64,000 nucleotides of DNA, from NCBI GenBank assembly GCA_017461605.1, contig JAFTXN010000007.1, forward strand, positions 186,001 to 250,000. Direction: 5' to 3'. A program made the translations under genes and the position numbers. This stretch comes from Bacteroidaceae bacterium (GTDB taxonomy: Bacteria > Bacteroidota > Bacteroidia > Bacteroidales > Bacteroidaceae). Below the pieces are notes generated by a model. The model searched no databases. It had not been told where the DNA came from and saw only the letters and a list, made by a program, of their open reading frames with translations. Positions 1 to 8,804 of this stretch are shown here, piece after piece. Each line of letters starts with the position of its first letter. Within the stretch, counting starts at the first letter, position 1.

Positions 1-431
1 CACGCGTGGTCATATTGCTCACGGACGGCGCCAACAATACGGGTGAGATTTCACCGCTCACAGCCGCCGAAATTGCCAAGAAGAACGGGGTGAGGGTATA
101 TACCATCGCCGTGGGAAAGAGTGGCAAGGTGAGACAGCCCGTTGCGATACTGCCTAATGGCGAATACTATTACCAGACGGTGGAGTCGGACATGGACCCC
201 GAGACACTGAAGAAAATCGCAGAGACAACGGGTGGCCTCTTCTATCATGCCGACAGCAAAAAGAAGTTACAGGAAATCTATCAGGACATCGACCGACTGG
301 AGAAGGCCAAGCTCAAGACTCGAAACTACCATAAGCGATACGAAGCCTTCAGCCTCTTTGCCTGGGCCGCACTGGCATGCCTGCTGCTCGAATTTTTGCT
401 TCGCAAGACGTGGTTGCGTCGCATTCCATAA
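1..431 (+). CDS. batA: BatA, VWA-domain membrane protein (3' part only)
   Basis: The 5' end lies outside the window; the reading frame is open to base 3. What remains is the second half of a von Willebrand factor A domain, with the TDG MIDAS loop at the start (VILLTDGANNTGE), then the helix and strand that follow in this fold. A C-terminal membrane helix (about the last 22 residues, LFAWAALACLLLEFLL) and a short basic tail end the protein. The next gene is a second VWA protein, BatB, and batC and batD/E follow, so this is BatA of the Bacteroides aerotolerance locus. Bat proteins sit in the inner membrane and periplasm and help survival under oxygen; their mechanism is not settled. The identity rests mostly on gene order and the domain remnant. 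Confidence 0.9.
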   Translation, partial: RVVILLTDGANNTGEISPLTAAEIAKKNGVRVYTIAVGKSGKVRQPVAILPNGEYYYQTVESDMDPETLKKIAETTGGLFYHADSKKKLQEIYQDIDRLEKAKLKTRNYHKRYEAFSLFAWAALACLLLEFLLRKTWLRRIP

Positions 432-464
432 TTGGTTCGTACCATCTTTTTATTGAATGTATAT

Positions 465-1484
465 ATGTTGAGATTTGCACATCCCGAATATCTATATTTG
501 CTATTGCTGATTCCGTTGCTATTGCTGGTTCAACTCTATGCAACGTGGCGCATCAAGCAACAGCTGAAAGCCTTTGGCAATCCCCTTTTGCTGAAACGAC
601 TCAGCCCGGGGCTTTCGGCTCTCAGACCACACCTGAAAGCCGGACTACTGCTGACGGCCATCGCACTGGTGATCGTGGTGATAGCACGCCCTCAGTCGGC
701 AGGAAGCGTGGTGACGGAAAAGAAGAAAGGCATTGAGGCCATCATCAGCATCGATGTATCCAATTCAATGCTGGCGCAAGACGTTACTCCCAACCGCCTG
801 GAACGCTCGAAGATGCTGATTTCGTCACTCATCAACAAGATGCAAAACGACAAAATAGGGTTGCAGATTTTTGCCGGCGAAGCGTATCCGCAATTACCCA
901 TCACGAACGATTATGTATCGGCACAAATGTTTCTCGAACCGATTACCACCGGGATGGTAAGCGCACAAGGTACCAACATGGCAGCAGCCATCACCCTGGC
1001 TACCAAGAGCTTCACACAGGCCAAAGGGGTGGGGAAGGCCATAGTCCTCATCACTGATGGCGAGGACCACGAAGAAGGGGCTATCGAGGCTGCCGAAGAA
1101 GCGGCCGAACAGGGCATGCACGTCTTCGTGCTCGGAGTGGGGTCGGCCGGAGGAGCAGAAATCCCCACAGCCGAGGGATTCTTGCGCAACAATTCGGGGG
1201 AGATAGTACGGACAGCCCTCAACGAACAAATGTGTCAGGAACTGGCAGAGGCCGGCAATGGAGCATACATTCACGTTGACAACTCGCAATTTGCAAGTGA
1301 AAGACTCACCACCGAACTGCACAAATTGCAACAGGCCGAATCCGAAGTGATGAACTACGATGCCTACAACGAACAGTATCAAGCAGTGGCCATCATCGCT
1401 TTGCTGCTGCTCATCATCGAATTGTTTGTCAGTGAAACAGAAAATCCTTTCTTCAATCGATTCAAACTATTCCACAAGAAATGA
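465..1484 (+). CDS. batB: BatB, VWA-domain aerotolerance membrane protein
   Basis: This is a 339-residue inner-membrane protein. Two N-terminal membrane helices (about 8-28 and 59-75) are followed by a VWA domain with an intact MIDAS motif DxSxS (D97, S99, S101 in ISIDVSNSM) and a TDG loop (VLITDGEDHEEG). A last helix lies near 305-325. I chose the ATG at 465, which begins MLRFAHPEY as in other BatB proteins. A TTG-initiated extension back to 432 would start only one base after the batA stop and adds 11 unconvincing residues. Its stop overlaps the batC start (ATGA at 1481). An intact metal site suggests it binds a protein partner, probably BatC or BatD, but that is inference from the fold. 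Confidence 0.93.
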   Translation: MLRFAHPEYLYLLLLIPLLLLVQLYATWRIKQQLKAFGNPLLLKRLSPGLSALRPHLKAGLLLTAIALVIVVIARPQSAGSVVTEKKKGIEAIISIDVSNSMLAQDVTPNRLERSKMLISSLINKMQNDKIGLQIFAGEAYPQLPITNDYVSAQMFLEPITTGMVSAQGTNMAAAITLATKSFTQAKGVGKAIVLITDGEDHEEGAIEAAEEAAEQGMHVFVLGVGSAGGAEIPTAEGFLRNNSGEIVRTALNEQMCQELAEAGNGAYIHVDNSQFASERLTTELHKLQQAESEVMNYDAYNEQYQAVAIIALLLLIIELFVSETENPFFNRFKLFHKK

Positions 1485-2149
1485 AACGACACCTATCACT
1501 CTATATCCTCATCATGGCTTTGCTACACACCATCCCGGCAATGGCACAAAGCAGAGAGTGGAAAATGCTGCACATGGGCAACCGACACTTCAATGCCGGA
1601 CAATATACTGAAGCCGAACGCTATTACAACGAAGCCCTCAAGGAAAACCCTCGGAGCAGCAGAGCACTGTTTAACCTGGGAGATACTTATCTGGCACAAA
1701 ACAACGCACAAGGGGCCATGAAAATGTATGCCGGTGCTGCCAAAAACGAAACAAACAAAGTGATAAAGGCTATGTCTTATCACAACATGGGATACATCTA
1801 TCACAAGAATGAACAGTTGGAAGAGGCTATCAAATACTATAAAGAAGCCCTGCGCAATAATCCGCACGACAACGACACACGATATAACCTGGCTTTGTGT
1901 CAGAAGCAACTCAAAGAAAAACAGCAAGAAGAACAACAGCAACAGCAGCAACAAGAGCAAAACCAAGGAGACAATCAGCAGCCGCAAAATCCGGAACAAA
2001 AGCCCGAAAACCAACAGCCGCAGGGAGGAATGTCGAACGAGAATGCCGAACAGTTGCTCAATCTGTCCAGACAATCTGAACGAGAAACACGCGAACGAAT
2101 CAACAACCGGCCACAACCGCGTCGCAAACAATTACAGAAGAATTGGTAA
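1481..2149 (+). CDS. batC: BatC, secreted TPR protein
   Basis: This 222-residue protein has an N-terminal signal peptide (about residues 1-23, ending AMAQ). Three to four tetratricopeptide repeats span about 28-140, seen as repeated GxxxxAxxYYNEAL and MGYIYHKNEQLEEAIKYY patterns. A Gln-rich low-complexity stretch follows (about 143-185), then a basic tail. It overlaps batB by four bases (ATGA), implying translational coupling. TPR proteins act as scaffolds, and BatC probably holds the periplasmic faces of BatA, BatB and BatD together. The poly-Gln segment is encoded by CAG/CAA repeats near 1920-1960 and could be prone to length change. Confidence 0.92.
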   Translation: MKRHLSLYILIMALLHTIPAMAQSREWKMLHMGNRHFNAGQYTEAERYYNEALKENPRSSRALFNLGDTYLAQNNAQGAMKMYAGAAKNETNKVIKAMSYHNMGYIYHKNEQLEEAIKYYKEALRNNPHDNDTRYNLALCQKQLKEKQQEEQQQQQQQEQNQGDNQQPQNPEQKPENQQPQGGMSNENAEQLLNLSRQSERETRERINNRPQPRRKQLQKNW

Positions 2150-2196
2150 TCAAGCAATAGCATCATCCCATCTATAGTTTTCATCTACTATTCTTT

Positions 2197-4755
2197 ATGA
2201 ACAAACTCAGACACTACATACTTCTCACTCTGTGCTGCATTTCGCTCGTATCGACAGCACAAATCCGTTTTACCATCAATGCCCCCAGAACAGCGATAGT
2301 GGGAGAGCCTTTTCGGGTTTCGTACGAAGTCAACTCCACAGATGTTTCCTCCTTCTCACAACCAACGTTCGGTGATTTGGAATGCCTGAATGGACCGGCA
2401 GTGTCTCAATTTGCCTCTTCATCAGTACAGAATGGGAGCTACAGCAGTCAGCAACAGACCAAATACACTTACATGCTGATGGCACACCAGAGCGGTACGT
2501 TCACACTACCGGCAGCAAGCGTCAATATCAACGGAAAAAGTTATCGCTCAAAGTCGGCCACCATCAAAGTGGGAGGCACCAATACAAAAACCAATGCGCC
2601 GGGGTCTAATTCGCAAGAGCTGCAACCGGCCGGCAGCAGCATCACCAACCGCGATTTGTTTCTTACGGTAACCACCAACAAACGAAAGGTTTACGAACAA
2701 GAGCCAGTGGTGCTTACTTATAAAGTGCATGCCAGGGTAGGGGTGGGACTACGCAACGTAAAGCCCAAGAAAAAAGCCGAATTTGATGGTTTCCTGACAC
2801 AAGATGTGCAACTACCTTCCAACATCGCTACCACCACAGCTACCCACAATGGGGTGCTATACAAAGAAGGTGTTTTCCGACAGTATGTCATTTTCCCACA
2901 ATCAACAGGTACACTTTCCATACCCACACTGAGTTTTGATTGCGAGGTGCTGCAACAAGATATGCAGATCAATGCCATGGATGCTTTCTTCAACGGAGCC
3001 GGCATGCTCAGTGTACGAGTTGAGCGCACTTCCCCGGAAGTTCAACTTGAAGTGCTCCCTTTGCCCGAACCACGCCCCGCCAATTTTTCAGGAGGCGTCG
3101 GAAAACTTTCCATCAAGAGCGAACTCCCGACAACTCAGCCCACCACACACGAGCCATGCACATACCGACTCATCTTAACCGGTGTGGGAAATATGAAGCT
3201 TATCACAGCACCTAAAATTGAATTCCCCAAAGATTTCGAATCTTTCGAACCTAAAATCACAGACGAGACCCAACTCACAGCAGAGGGAATTGCCGGACAA
3301 ATCACATACGACTACACTTTTGTTCCGAACAACGAAGGGGAGTACGTCATCCCTGCAGCCGAATTTGTGTACTTTGACAGTGAGACAAACGACTACAAAA
3401 CCATCAAGAGTGCGCCCATCAAATTGGAAGTGAAGAAAGGCACCCACACCGCGGCCGATTGGGAAAAAGAACGCCGCTATCGTGAGAGCGACATAGCCGA
3501 TATTCAGATCCAAGCAGGAAACTGGCGCAACAATGGCATGCCCAAGTTTTGGGGAAGTGCCTTCTACTGGGGCATTTATGCATTGCTGATTGTACTTTTC
3601 ATCACAATCATCAAACTGCTGTCCAAGTATATGAAGCACCTGTCTGACGTGACAGGACAAAAGAGCAAGCATGCACGACAAGTTGCACTGAAATCATTGT
3701 CTGAGGCTGCATCCTTAATCTCTCAAGCAGACGGTACAGCTTTTTATGCTACCGTAGCCGCTGCAATCAACGGATATCTTGCAGACAAATTTGCGCTTAC
3801 CACTTCGGACATCTCACGCGAAAACATCGCGACCATGCTGAGAGAAATGAAATACGATGAAAGCATCATACAAAAATTGAAAGAGGTAATGGAAAGTTGC
3901 GAATATGCACAATTTGCTCCCAACTCCGATGTTGAACGACACCAGCTTCATCAGAAAGCACAGCAACTCATTCATGATATGGAGCAGTTTGCCACACCGA
4001 CCAAGGCAAAAAAAGCGCTAAATGTCTTTCTCTTCGTCTTGATGACTTCCTGCAGCCTTCAGTTGATGGCGCAAACCAAAAAAGCAGGTGATAGTGCATA
4101 CCTCAAAGCCAACTATGCGGAGGCCGTCAAACACTATGAGGCGGCTTTGCAACACAAGCCCGATGCTACAACATATTATAACCTGGGGTGTGCATACTAC
4201 CGCCTAAAACAAATTCCGCAAGCCGTCCTCAATTTTGAACGAGCTGCACGCCTCAATCCTGCCGATGAAAACACACGTTTCAATCTTGAAATTTGTCGTC
4301 ATCGCATCGTTGATCGCTTCAACCGAGCAGAAGAATTGTTTTTTGTCACCTACTTAAAAGAACTAATAGCTACTCGTTCTGCCGGACAGTGGGGCTTCAT
4401 GGCTTTATTGCTGTTCGCTGGTACATTGGTGCTTTTTGGAATTTATTGGTTAGGAAAGAGAGTTTGGTTGCGAAAACTAACTTTTTTCACAGCTCTCATT
4501 GCTTTTTTGTTCTGCGTTTCATTTAACATCTTTGCCGGAATTCAGCATCATGCAACGCAATCTCAAACAAAGGCAATAGTTTTTACTCAAGACAACGTGT
4601 ATAACAGTTCTACCGATGGGGCCAAAGCTTTACGCGAAATCAACCCTGGAACTACTCTCATCATAACGGATAAAAAGGTAAAAGGTTGGTATGGCATCAT
4701 TTTGCCCGATGGTACAGAAGGGTGGGTGAGAAGTAAGTCCGTAGTTTTAGTCTGA
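2197..4755 (+). CDS. batD: BatD-BatE fusion (aerotolerance)
   Basis: At 852 residues this is longer than a usual BatD of about 600. Residues 1-21 are a signal peptide. Residues about 22-415 are the BatD beta-rich periplasmic region, with a membrane helix at about 454-475 and a cytoplasmic segment to about 600. The frame then runs without a stop into a complete BatE. A hydrophobic stretch at 608-625 (NVFLFVLMTSCSLQLMAQ) looks like a retained BatE signal peptide. TPRs span about 630-705, two membrane helices lie at about 731-750 and 761-781, and an SH3-like domain with GWYGI and GWVRS motifs covers about 790-852. In many relatives batD and batE are separate genes. A hairpin with T-run at 4794-4830 closes the operon. 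Confidence 0.9.
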   Translation: MNKLRHYILLTLCCISLVSTAQIRFTINAPRTAIVGEPFRVSYEVNSTDVSSFSQPTFGDLECLNGPAVSQFASSSVQNGSYSSQQQTKYTYMLMAHQSGTFTLPAASVNINGKSYRSKSATIKVGGTNTKTNAPGSNSQELQPAGSSITNRDLFLTVTTNKRKVYEQEPVVLTYKVHARVGVGLRNVKPKKKAEFDGFLTQDVQLPSNIATTTATHNGVLYKEGVFRQYVIFPQSTGTLSIPTLSFDCEVLQQDMQINAMDAFFNGAGMLSVRVERTSPEVQLEVLPLPEPRPANFSGGVGKLSIKSELPTTQPTTHEPCTYRLILTGVGNMKLITAPKIEFPKDFESFEPKITDETQLTAEGIAGQITYDYTFVPNNEGEYVIPAAEFVYFDSETNDYKTIKSAPIKLEVKKGTHTAADWEKERRYRESDIADIQIQAGNWRNNGMPKFWGSAFYWGIYALLIVLFITIIKLLSKYMKHLSDVTGQKSKHARQVALKSLSEAASLISQADGTAFYATVAAAINGYLADKFALTTSDISRENIATMLREMKYDESIIQKLKEVMESCEYAQFAPNSDVERHQLHQKAQQLIHDMEQFATPTKAKKALNVFLFVLMTSCSLQLMAQTKKAGDSAYLKANYAEAVKHYEAALQHKPDATTYYNLGCAYYRLKQIPQAVLNFERAARLNPADENTRFNLEICRHRIVDRFNRAEELFFVTYLKELIATRSAGQWGFMALLLFAGTLVLFGIYWLGKRVWLRKLTFFTALIAFLFCVSFNIFAGIQHHATQSQTKAIVFTQDNVYNSSTDGAKALREINPGTTLIITDKKVKGWYGIILPDGTEGWVRSKSVVLV

Positions 4756-4793
4756 GACACCTCTATTCTTTTCAATCTACAAACAATAGTTTA

Positions 4794-4830
4794 TTACCGC
4801 CTTTCTTATCCGTAGGCGGTAATTTTTTTT
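4794..4830 (+). terminator. intrinsic terminator of the bat operon
   Basis: A nine-base inverted repeat, TTACCGCCT and AGGCGGTAA, is separated by 11 bases and followed by eight T residues (4823-4830). It lies 39 bases after the batD/E stop, as expected for a Rho-independent terminator. Confidence 0.88.
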
Positions 4831-4906
4831 GTATTCTGTTGCTTCTATTTAGGAAGCACCACATCAATTTTTCTACTTCTCATTCTTATTACAAAGCATT
4901 ATCCAC

Positions 4907-4914
4907 TATCTTTG
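4907..4914 (+). promoter_or_regulatory. TAnnTTTG -7 box for the PAP2 gene
   Basis: TATCTTTG followed by CAGA matches the -7 element read by the Bacteroidetes primary sigma factor and lies about 50 bases before the PAP2 start. No clear TTTG -33 box sits 19-21 bases upstream, so the promoter is supported by one element only. Confidence 0.55.
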
Positions 4915-4964
4915 CAGACAAATAGGCTATTACGTCTGACGTATCAGCTCAATTCAAAGACAAT

Positions 4965-5645
4965 ATGATGGATATCTTAAGCTTAGACACACAACTCACC
5001 TTGCTTATCAATGGAAGCGATTCGGCCTTTGTAGACGGAATAGCTTGGTACGCAACACGCACCATTACATGGATATTTATGGCTATAGTGCTATTGTATA
5101 TCATTATTCGCAACAACAAAGTTCAAACATCCATCTTTATCATCATAGGTTTGGCGTTGTCCGTTCTCTTGGCTGATCAGGTAGCATCAGGCATCTTCAA
5201 ACCATTGGTTCAGCGCTTTCGTCCCACACACGATCCGGCTTTAGCAGGTCTCATCGACACAGTAAACGGATACAAGGGCGGTCGTTATGGCTTCTTTAGC
5301 AGTCATGCATCCAACACCTTTGCGATAGCTACGTTCATAACCCTGCTTATACGCAACAAATGGGTAGCACTGACTGCTTATAGCTTCGCGCTTATCAACT
5401 GCTGGACACGTGTATATCTTGGCGTGCATTTCGTAGGCGATATTTTGGCAGGCATTGCATTCGGCCTTCTGTCCGGTTGGTTGTGCTATCAACTGTTCAG
5501 TAAGATAGACGCACGTTTCACAAAGCATCACGCACTCCGGTCCACCTCAAATAGTGTTATCTCTTACTCTCGGCAGGATATCGCATTTTTTGTTAGCTCT
5601 TTCATTCTTACCTTGGTTTATATAGTTTTACGCGCTTTGTTATAA
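4965..5645 (+). CDS. PAP2-family membrane phosphatase
   Basis: This 226-residue multi-pass membrane protein has all three PAP2 signature motifs. They are KxxxxRxRP (K79, R84, R86, P87), SSH in the second motif (S112, S113, H114; usually PSGH), and RxxxxxHxxxD (R149, H155, D159). About five or six membrane helices can be seen. The family removes phosphate from lipid phosphates such as undecaprenyl pyrophosphate or phosphatidylglycerophosphate, with the active site on the periplasmic side. The substrate cannot be read from the sequence. Undecaprenyl pyrophosphate recycling is plausible because a nucleotide-sugar cassette follows, but that is only context. A second ATG lies one codon downstream. 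Confidence 0.9.
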   Translation: MMDILSLDTQLTLLINGSDSAFVDGIAWYATRTITWIFMAIVLLYIIIRNNKVQTSIFIIIGLALSVLLADQVASGIFKPLVQRFRPTHDPALAGLIDTVNGYKGGRYGFFSSHASNTFAIATFITLLIRNKWVALTAYSFALINCWTRVYLGVHFVGDILAGIAFGLLSGWLCYQLFSKIDARFTKHHALRSTSNSVISYSRQDIAFFVSSFILTLVYIVLRALL

Positions 5646-6046
5646 GACTGCACCGTTTCCCTTCGCTAAGTTTTCTTCGCCATAGGGGACAACTAAATTG
5701 ACATCCCAAAATATCTATTAAACATAATATAAATACTCGCAATATATTTAGGAATTTTGATTATAAGTCTGTAAAACTGCGTATTGCGCATAGATAATTA
5801 AAGTGTTCATGTAATATTATGTGCAACTAATACGGAAAATATTGAACCCACCATAAATTTTAACTAAGTGCTTGCAGAGTAAACAACAAATAATAAAAAT
5901 GTATACACATTCTTTATCAATTTCTTCATAACCAACTAATAGAAAATTACATCTGCCTATGTAATTCACAGGGGGCTTTTTGCAAGCTTTCAAATATGCA
6001 TGTACATATATACATGCTACAGAATATGCAAAAAATGGCATGGAGT
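5646..6046. other. AT-rich intergenic region, no gene seen
   Basis: About 400 bases between the PAP2 gene and the sugar cassette promoter hold no ORF with convincing protein features on either strand. Near 5999-6018 there is a small palindrome, GCATGTA and TACATGC around CATATA. The low GC content and lack of features fit a long leader or decayed sequence. Confidence 0.5.
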
Positions 6047-6077
6047 TTTGTTTACAAAGCGTCTTACATTATCTTTG
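6047..6077 (+). promoter_or_regulatory. Bacteroidetes promoter (-33 TTTG, -7 TATCTTTG)
   Basis: TTTG at 6047-6050 and TATCTTTG at 6070-6077 are separated by 19 bases. This matches the -33/-7 pair of the Bacteroidetes housekeeping sigma factor. It is the best-formed promoter in the window. It should start transcription near 6082-6085, giving a leader of about 70 bases before the ATG at 6156. Confidence 0.8.
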
Positions 6078-6155
6078 CAGTATGTTGTAACCTGCAGAAT
6101 AAATCCGGCATACCGGCGGCAGAAAATACATAAACAGATAAAGCACTCACAAACG

Positions 6156-6602
6156 ATGGCTCCAAATTCTAAAATTGATATACCTAGTACAGATTTTCCA
6201 AAGCATTGTCAATGGATTGATTTTCCGCAATTTAAGGATTTACGCGGTACACTTTGCGTCGCTCAGAATGGACATGAACAACTGCCCATGGAATTTGAGC
6301 GTGTTTTTTGGATTTCCGGTGTTCCGCAGGATGGCAGCCGAGGTGAACACGCACATCGCACGTGTTCTGAAATTATCGTTCCGATTTGCGGAAGTTTCGA
6401 AGTGGAACTGACAGACGGATCTCAGCATATCGTAGTAACAATGGACAATCCTTCTCGTGGCCTGCTGATTGGCCCCATGGTGTGGTGCAGATTGTACCAT
6501 TTCACCGAAGATTCGGTATGCCTATGCTTGGCATCTGGCGGATATGATGCAGAAGGATATATCAATGATTTCGAAGATTTCATCAAGGAAGTAAAAGACT
6601 GA
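6156..6602 (+). CDS. FdtA/WxcM-like sugar 3,4-ketoisomerase
   Basis: This 148-residue single cupin matches the FdtA/QdtA family, which converts dTDP-4-keto-6-deoxyglucose to the 3-keto isomer. Family features seen are an opening domain with FPQFKDLRGTLCVAQN, the motif GVPQDGSRGEHAH with the conserved His residues of the active site, and the C-terminal beta strands ending in ASGGYDAEGYINDFEDF. I chose the ATG at 6156. An in-frame upstream extension to 6000 would include the promoter at 6070 and is not credible. The aminotransferase two genes downstream would use its product. dTDP-glucose synthesis genes (rmlA, rmlB) are not in the window and must be elsewhere. Confidence 0.85.
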   Translation: MAPNSKIDIPSTDFPKHCQWIDFPQFKDLRGTLCVAQNGHEQLPMEFERVFWISGVPQDGSRGEHAHRTCSEIIVPICGSFEVELTDGSQHIVVTMDNPSRGLLIGPMVWCRLYHFTEDSVCLCLASGGYDAEGYINDFEDFIKEVKD

Positions 6603-6605
6603 CAG

Positions 6606-7592
6606 ATGAGGTGTGAAGTTTATAGTCCGCAATACAAAGACGTGTGGAACGCCACCGTACTTCGTTCACGCAATGCCACATTCTTGCATCTGCGCGAATA
6701 TATGGATTATCATGCTGACAGATTCTGTGACGCCTCGTTATTATTTTTCAACGACAAAGGAAAATGCTTGGCCTGTCTGCCGGCAACTTCGCACACAGAC
6801 AATGCTGATATTTGTTCGCATGGTGGACTTACCTATGGCGGACTTCTGCTCACTCCCGAAGCCACAACGAGCATCGTAAGCAAAATTCTTTCTTTAGCAG
6901 GCAAACACTACAAATCTTTGGGTTATAAAGAGCTTGTTTACAAACCAGTACCACATATTTACCACAGCACTCCTGCAGAAGAGGATTTGTATTGGATTTT
7001 TCGCGCCGGCGGACAACTGATTGCCCGTAGCGTATCTTCCACCATCCCACTGCACTGCCCTCTCCCACTCTCCAAGTTACGCCGTCGCAAAGCAAATCAT
7101 GCGATCGCACATGGTTTCTCAACAAATTTGGGACAACCGTCGTCATGCGAGGATTGGGAAGACTACTGGAAGATATTGCACGAAGTGCTGTCCGAACGGC
7201 ATGCAACAATTCCTGTACATAATTGCGAGGAAATCAGGTTACTCCACCAACGTTTTCCTGACAATATCCGTCTTTTCACCGTCAGAAACAGCCAATCGAG
7301 CATCGTTGCCGGATGCGTGATGTTCGAGACACAAACAACGGCTCACGTACAATATATTGCAGCCAATGCCTCCGGAAGAGACGGCGGTGCATTAGACCTT
7401 CTCTTCTCCGAGTTGATAGAATACTATCAACACCGGGGGAAAGCCTACTTTGATTTCGGAATTTCCACCGAACAAGGCGGCAAAACCCTAAACGAAGGTC
7501 TTATTTTTCAAAAAGAAGGTTTTGGAGGTCGTGCTGTGTGTTATGACACCTATAAGGTAGAACTAAATCAACTGATTGTGCTTGCTGAATAA
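6606..7592 (+). CDS. GNAT/FemAB-like acyltransferase
   Basis: This 328-residue protein begins four bases after the ketoisomerase stop. Its second half (about 190-310) has the layout of a GNAT/FemAB-like fold: a strand ending AGCVMFETQTTAHVQYIAAN, then GGALDLLFSELIEY and AYFDFGISTEQGGKTLNEG. The last motif is typical of FemAB-like proteins in polysaccharide loci. The N-terminal half is a related, less conserved lobe. Standing between a ketoisomerase and an aminotransferase, it could N-acylate the new amino sugar, the job done in the Fdt and Qdt pathways by an unrelated left-handed-helix acetyltransferase. That role is inference, and transfer to a lipid-linked glycan is equally possible. It overlaps the next gene by one base. 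Confidence 0.7.
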   Translation: MRCEVYSPQYKDVWNATVLRSRNATFLHLREYMDYHADRFCDASLLFFNDKGKCLACLPATSHTDNADICSHGGLTYGGLLLTPEATTSIVSKILSLAGKHYKSLGYKELVYKPVPHIYHSTPAEEDLYWIFRAGGQLIARSVSSTIPLHCPLPLSKLRRRKANHAIAHGFSTNLGQPSSCEDWEDYWKILHEVLSERHATIPVHNCEEIRLLHQRFPDNIRLFTVRNSQSSIVAGCVMFETQTTAHVQYIAANASGRDGGALDLLFSELIEYYQHRGKAYFDFGISTEQGGKTLNEGLIFQKEGFGGRAVCYDTYKVELNQLIVLAE

Positions 7593-8707
7593 TGAAACAT
7601 TCTGTCCCTTTTCTCGATTTACAAGGCATCACTTTGCGGCATCAGGCTGAGATTTCAGCTGCCGTACAGCAGGTAATGGCCTCCGGCTGGTATCTGAATG
7701 GAGAAAGCTTGCGTCACTTCGAAAGCAAGTTTGCTCGTTATTGCGATGCGCAGCAATGTGTGGGTGTAGCCAATGGGTTGGATGCCATTACGTTGACACT
7801 TATGGCACTGAAGCAGATGAGAGGTTGGGCAGACAATGCTGAAGTGATATTGCCTGCACATACGTTTGTGGCCACGGCTTTGGCTGTTTCGCGTGCCGGA
7901 CTTCAGCCGGTTTTCTGTGATGTTTCCGCTGGCGACTATTTGATGCAGGCTTCGACAGCAGCTTCGTGCATCACCCCAAACACCTGCGCTCTGTTGCCGG
8001 TTCATCTTTATGGAAAGATGTGCAACATGAACGAAATCATGCATTTGGCCGAAGAGCATGGCCTTGAAGTTGTGGAAGACGCTGCACAAGCGCATGGTGC
8101 AGAACATCAAGGGCGCAAAGCCGGTACTTGGGGAGCAGCAGCTGCCTACAGCTTCTATCCCGGAAAAAACCTAGGGGCAATGGGTGATGCCGGTGCTGTG
8201 GTTACACGTGACACCGAACTGGCTGACAGAATCCGAACTTTGGCCAACTATGGTGCCACGCAAAAATACCACCATCAATATCTAGGCATCAATAGCCGCA
8301 TGGACGAGATACAAGCGGCCATTCTTTCGGTGAAATTGGACTTTTTGGATGCAGACAACGCACATCGCCGAAAAATAGCATCCATCTATGCACAACACAT
8401 ACAGCATCCCGAAGTATTATTACCATACTCGGGTGAAACGTCAACAAGCGTTTTTCACGTTTATCCTATTTTCTGCGAATGCCGGGACGCATTACAATCA
8501 CATTTACAGCAATGCGGAATTTCCACATTGGTCCACTACCCCATTCCTGTGCATAAGCAAAAGGCCTATGACCATCTGCCAGATAGCAAATACCCTGTGT
8601 CCGAACGTTTGTCCGACACCGAGTTAAGTCTCCCCATCAGCCCTATTCTGACAGACGATCAGGCATTGTGCGTATGCGATGCCGTCAATTCGTTTGGCTG
8701 CATCTGA
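7592..8707 (+). CDS. DegT/DnrJ/EryC1 sugar aminotransferase (FdtB-like)
   Basis: This 371-residue PLP enzyme of the sugar aminotransferase family shows VEDAAQAHGA, whose Asp (D163) contacts the pyridine ring, and SFYPGKNLGAMGDAG, whose Lys (K192) should form the Schiff base. The segment NSRMDEIQAAIL near residue 240 is also family-typical. It starts with a TAATG overlap on the acyltransferase gene, so the three genes form one operon. With the ketoisomerase upstream, the expected reaction is transamination of a dTDP-3-keto-6-deoxyhexose to a 3-amino sugar (Fuc3N or Qui3N type). The exact stereochemistry cannot be read from sequence. A 13-bp stem-loop follows at 8765-8800. Confidence 0.88.
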   Translation: MKHSVPFLDLQGITLRHQAEISAAVQQVMASGWYLNGESLRHFESKFARYCDAQQCVGVANGLDAITLTLMALKQMRGWADNAEVILPAHTFVATALAVSRAGLQPVFCDVSAGDYLMQASTAASCITPNTCALLPVHLYGKMCNMNEIMHLAEEHGLEVVEDAAQAHGAEHQGRKAGTWGAAAAYSFYPGKNLGAMGDAGAVVTRDTELADRIRTLANYGATQKYHHQYLGINSRMDEIQAAILSVKLDFLDADNAHRRKIASIYAQHIQHPEVLLPYSGETSTSVFHVYPIFCECRDALQSHLQQCGISTLVHYPIPVHKQKAYDHLPDSKYPVSERLSDTELSLPISPILTDDQALCVCDAVNSFGCI

Positions 8708-8764
8708 TTTTTCGTTGAAATGGCTAATTTCTGAAAACCCTTTGACACGCAATAATAAAAACAA

Positions 8765-8800
8765 ATCGGGGAAATCCATTATCGTTTGGATTTCCCCGAT
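8765..8800. terminator. bidirectional stem-loop terminator
   Basis: The perfect 13-base inverted repeat ATCGGGGAAATCC and GGATTTCCCCGAT is separated by ten bases between convergent genes. On the plus strand it is followed by a T-rich tract. It probably ends both the sugar cassette and the Spy-like gene. Confidence 0.8.
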
Positions 8801-8804
8801 ACTG

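Noticed and set aside
6000-6155. In-frame extension of the FdtA-like gene to 6000
   Set aside because: It would start upstream of the well-formed promoter at 6047-6077, and the added residues do not match the family.
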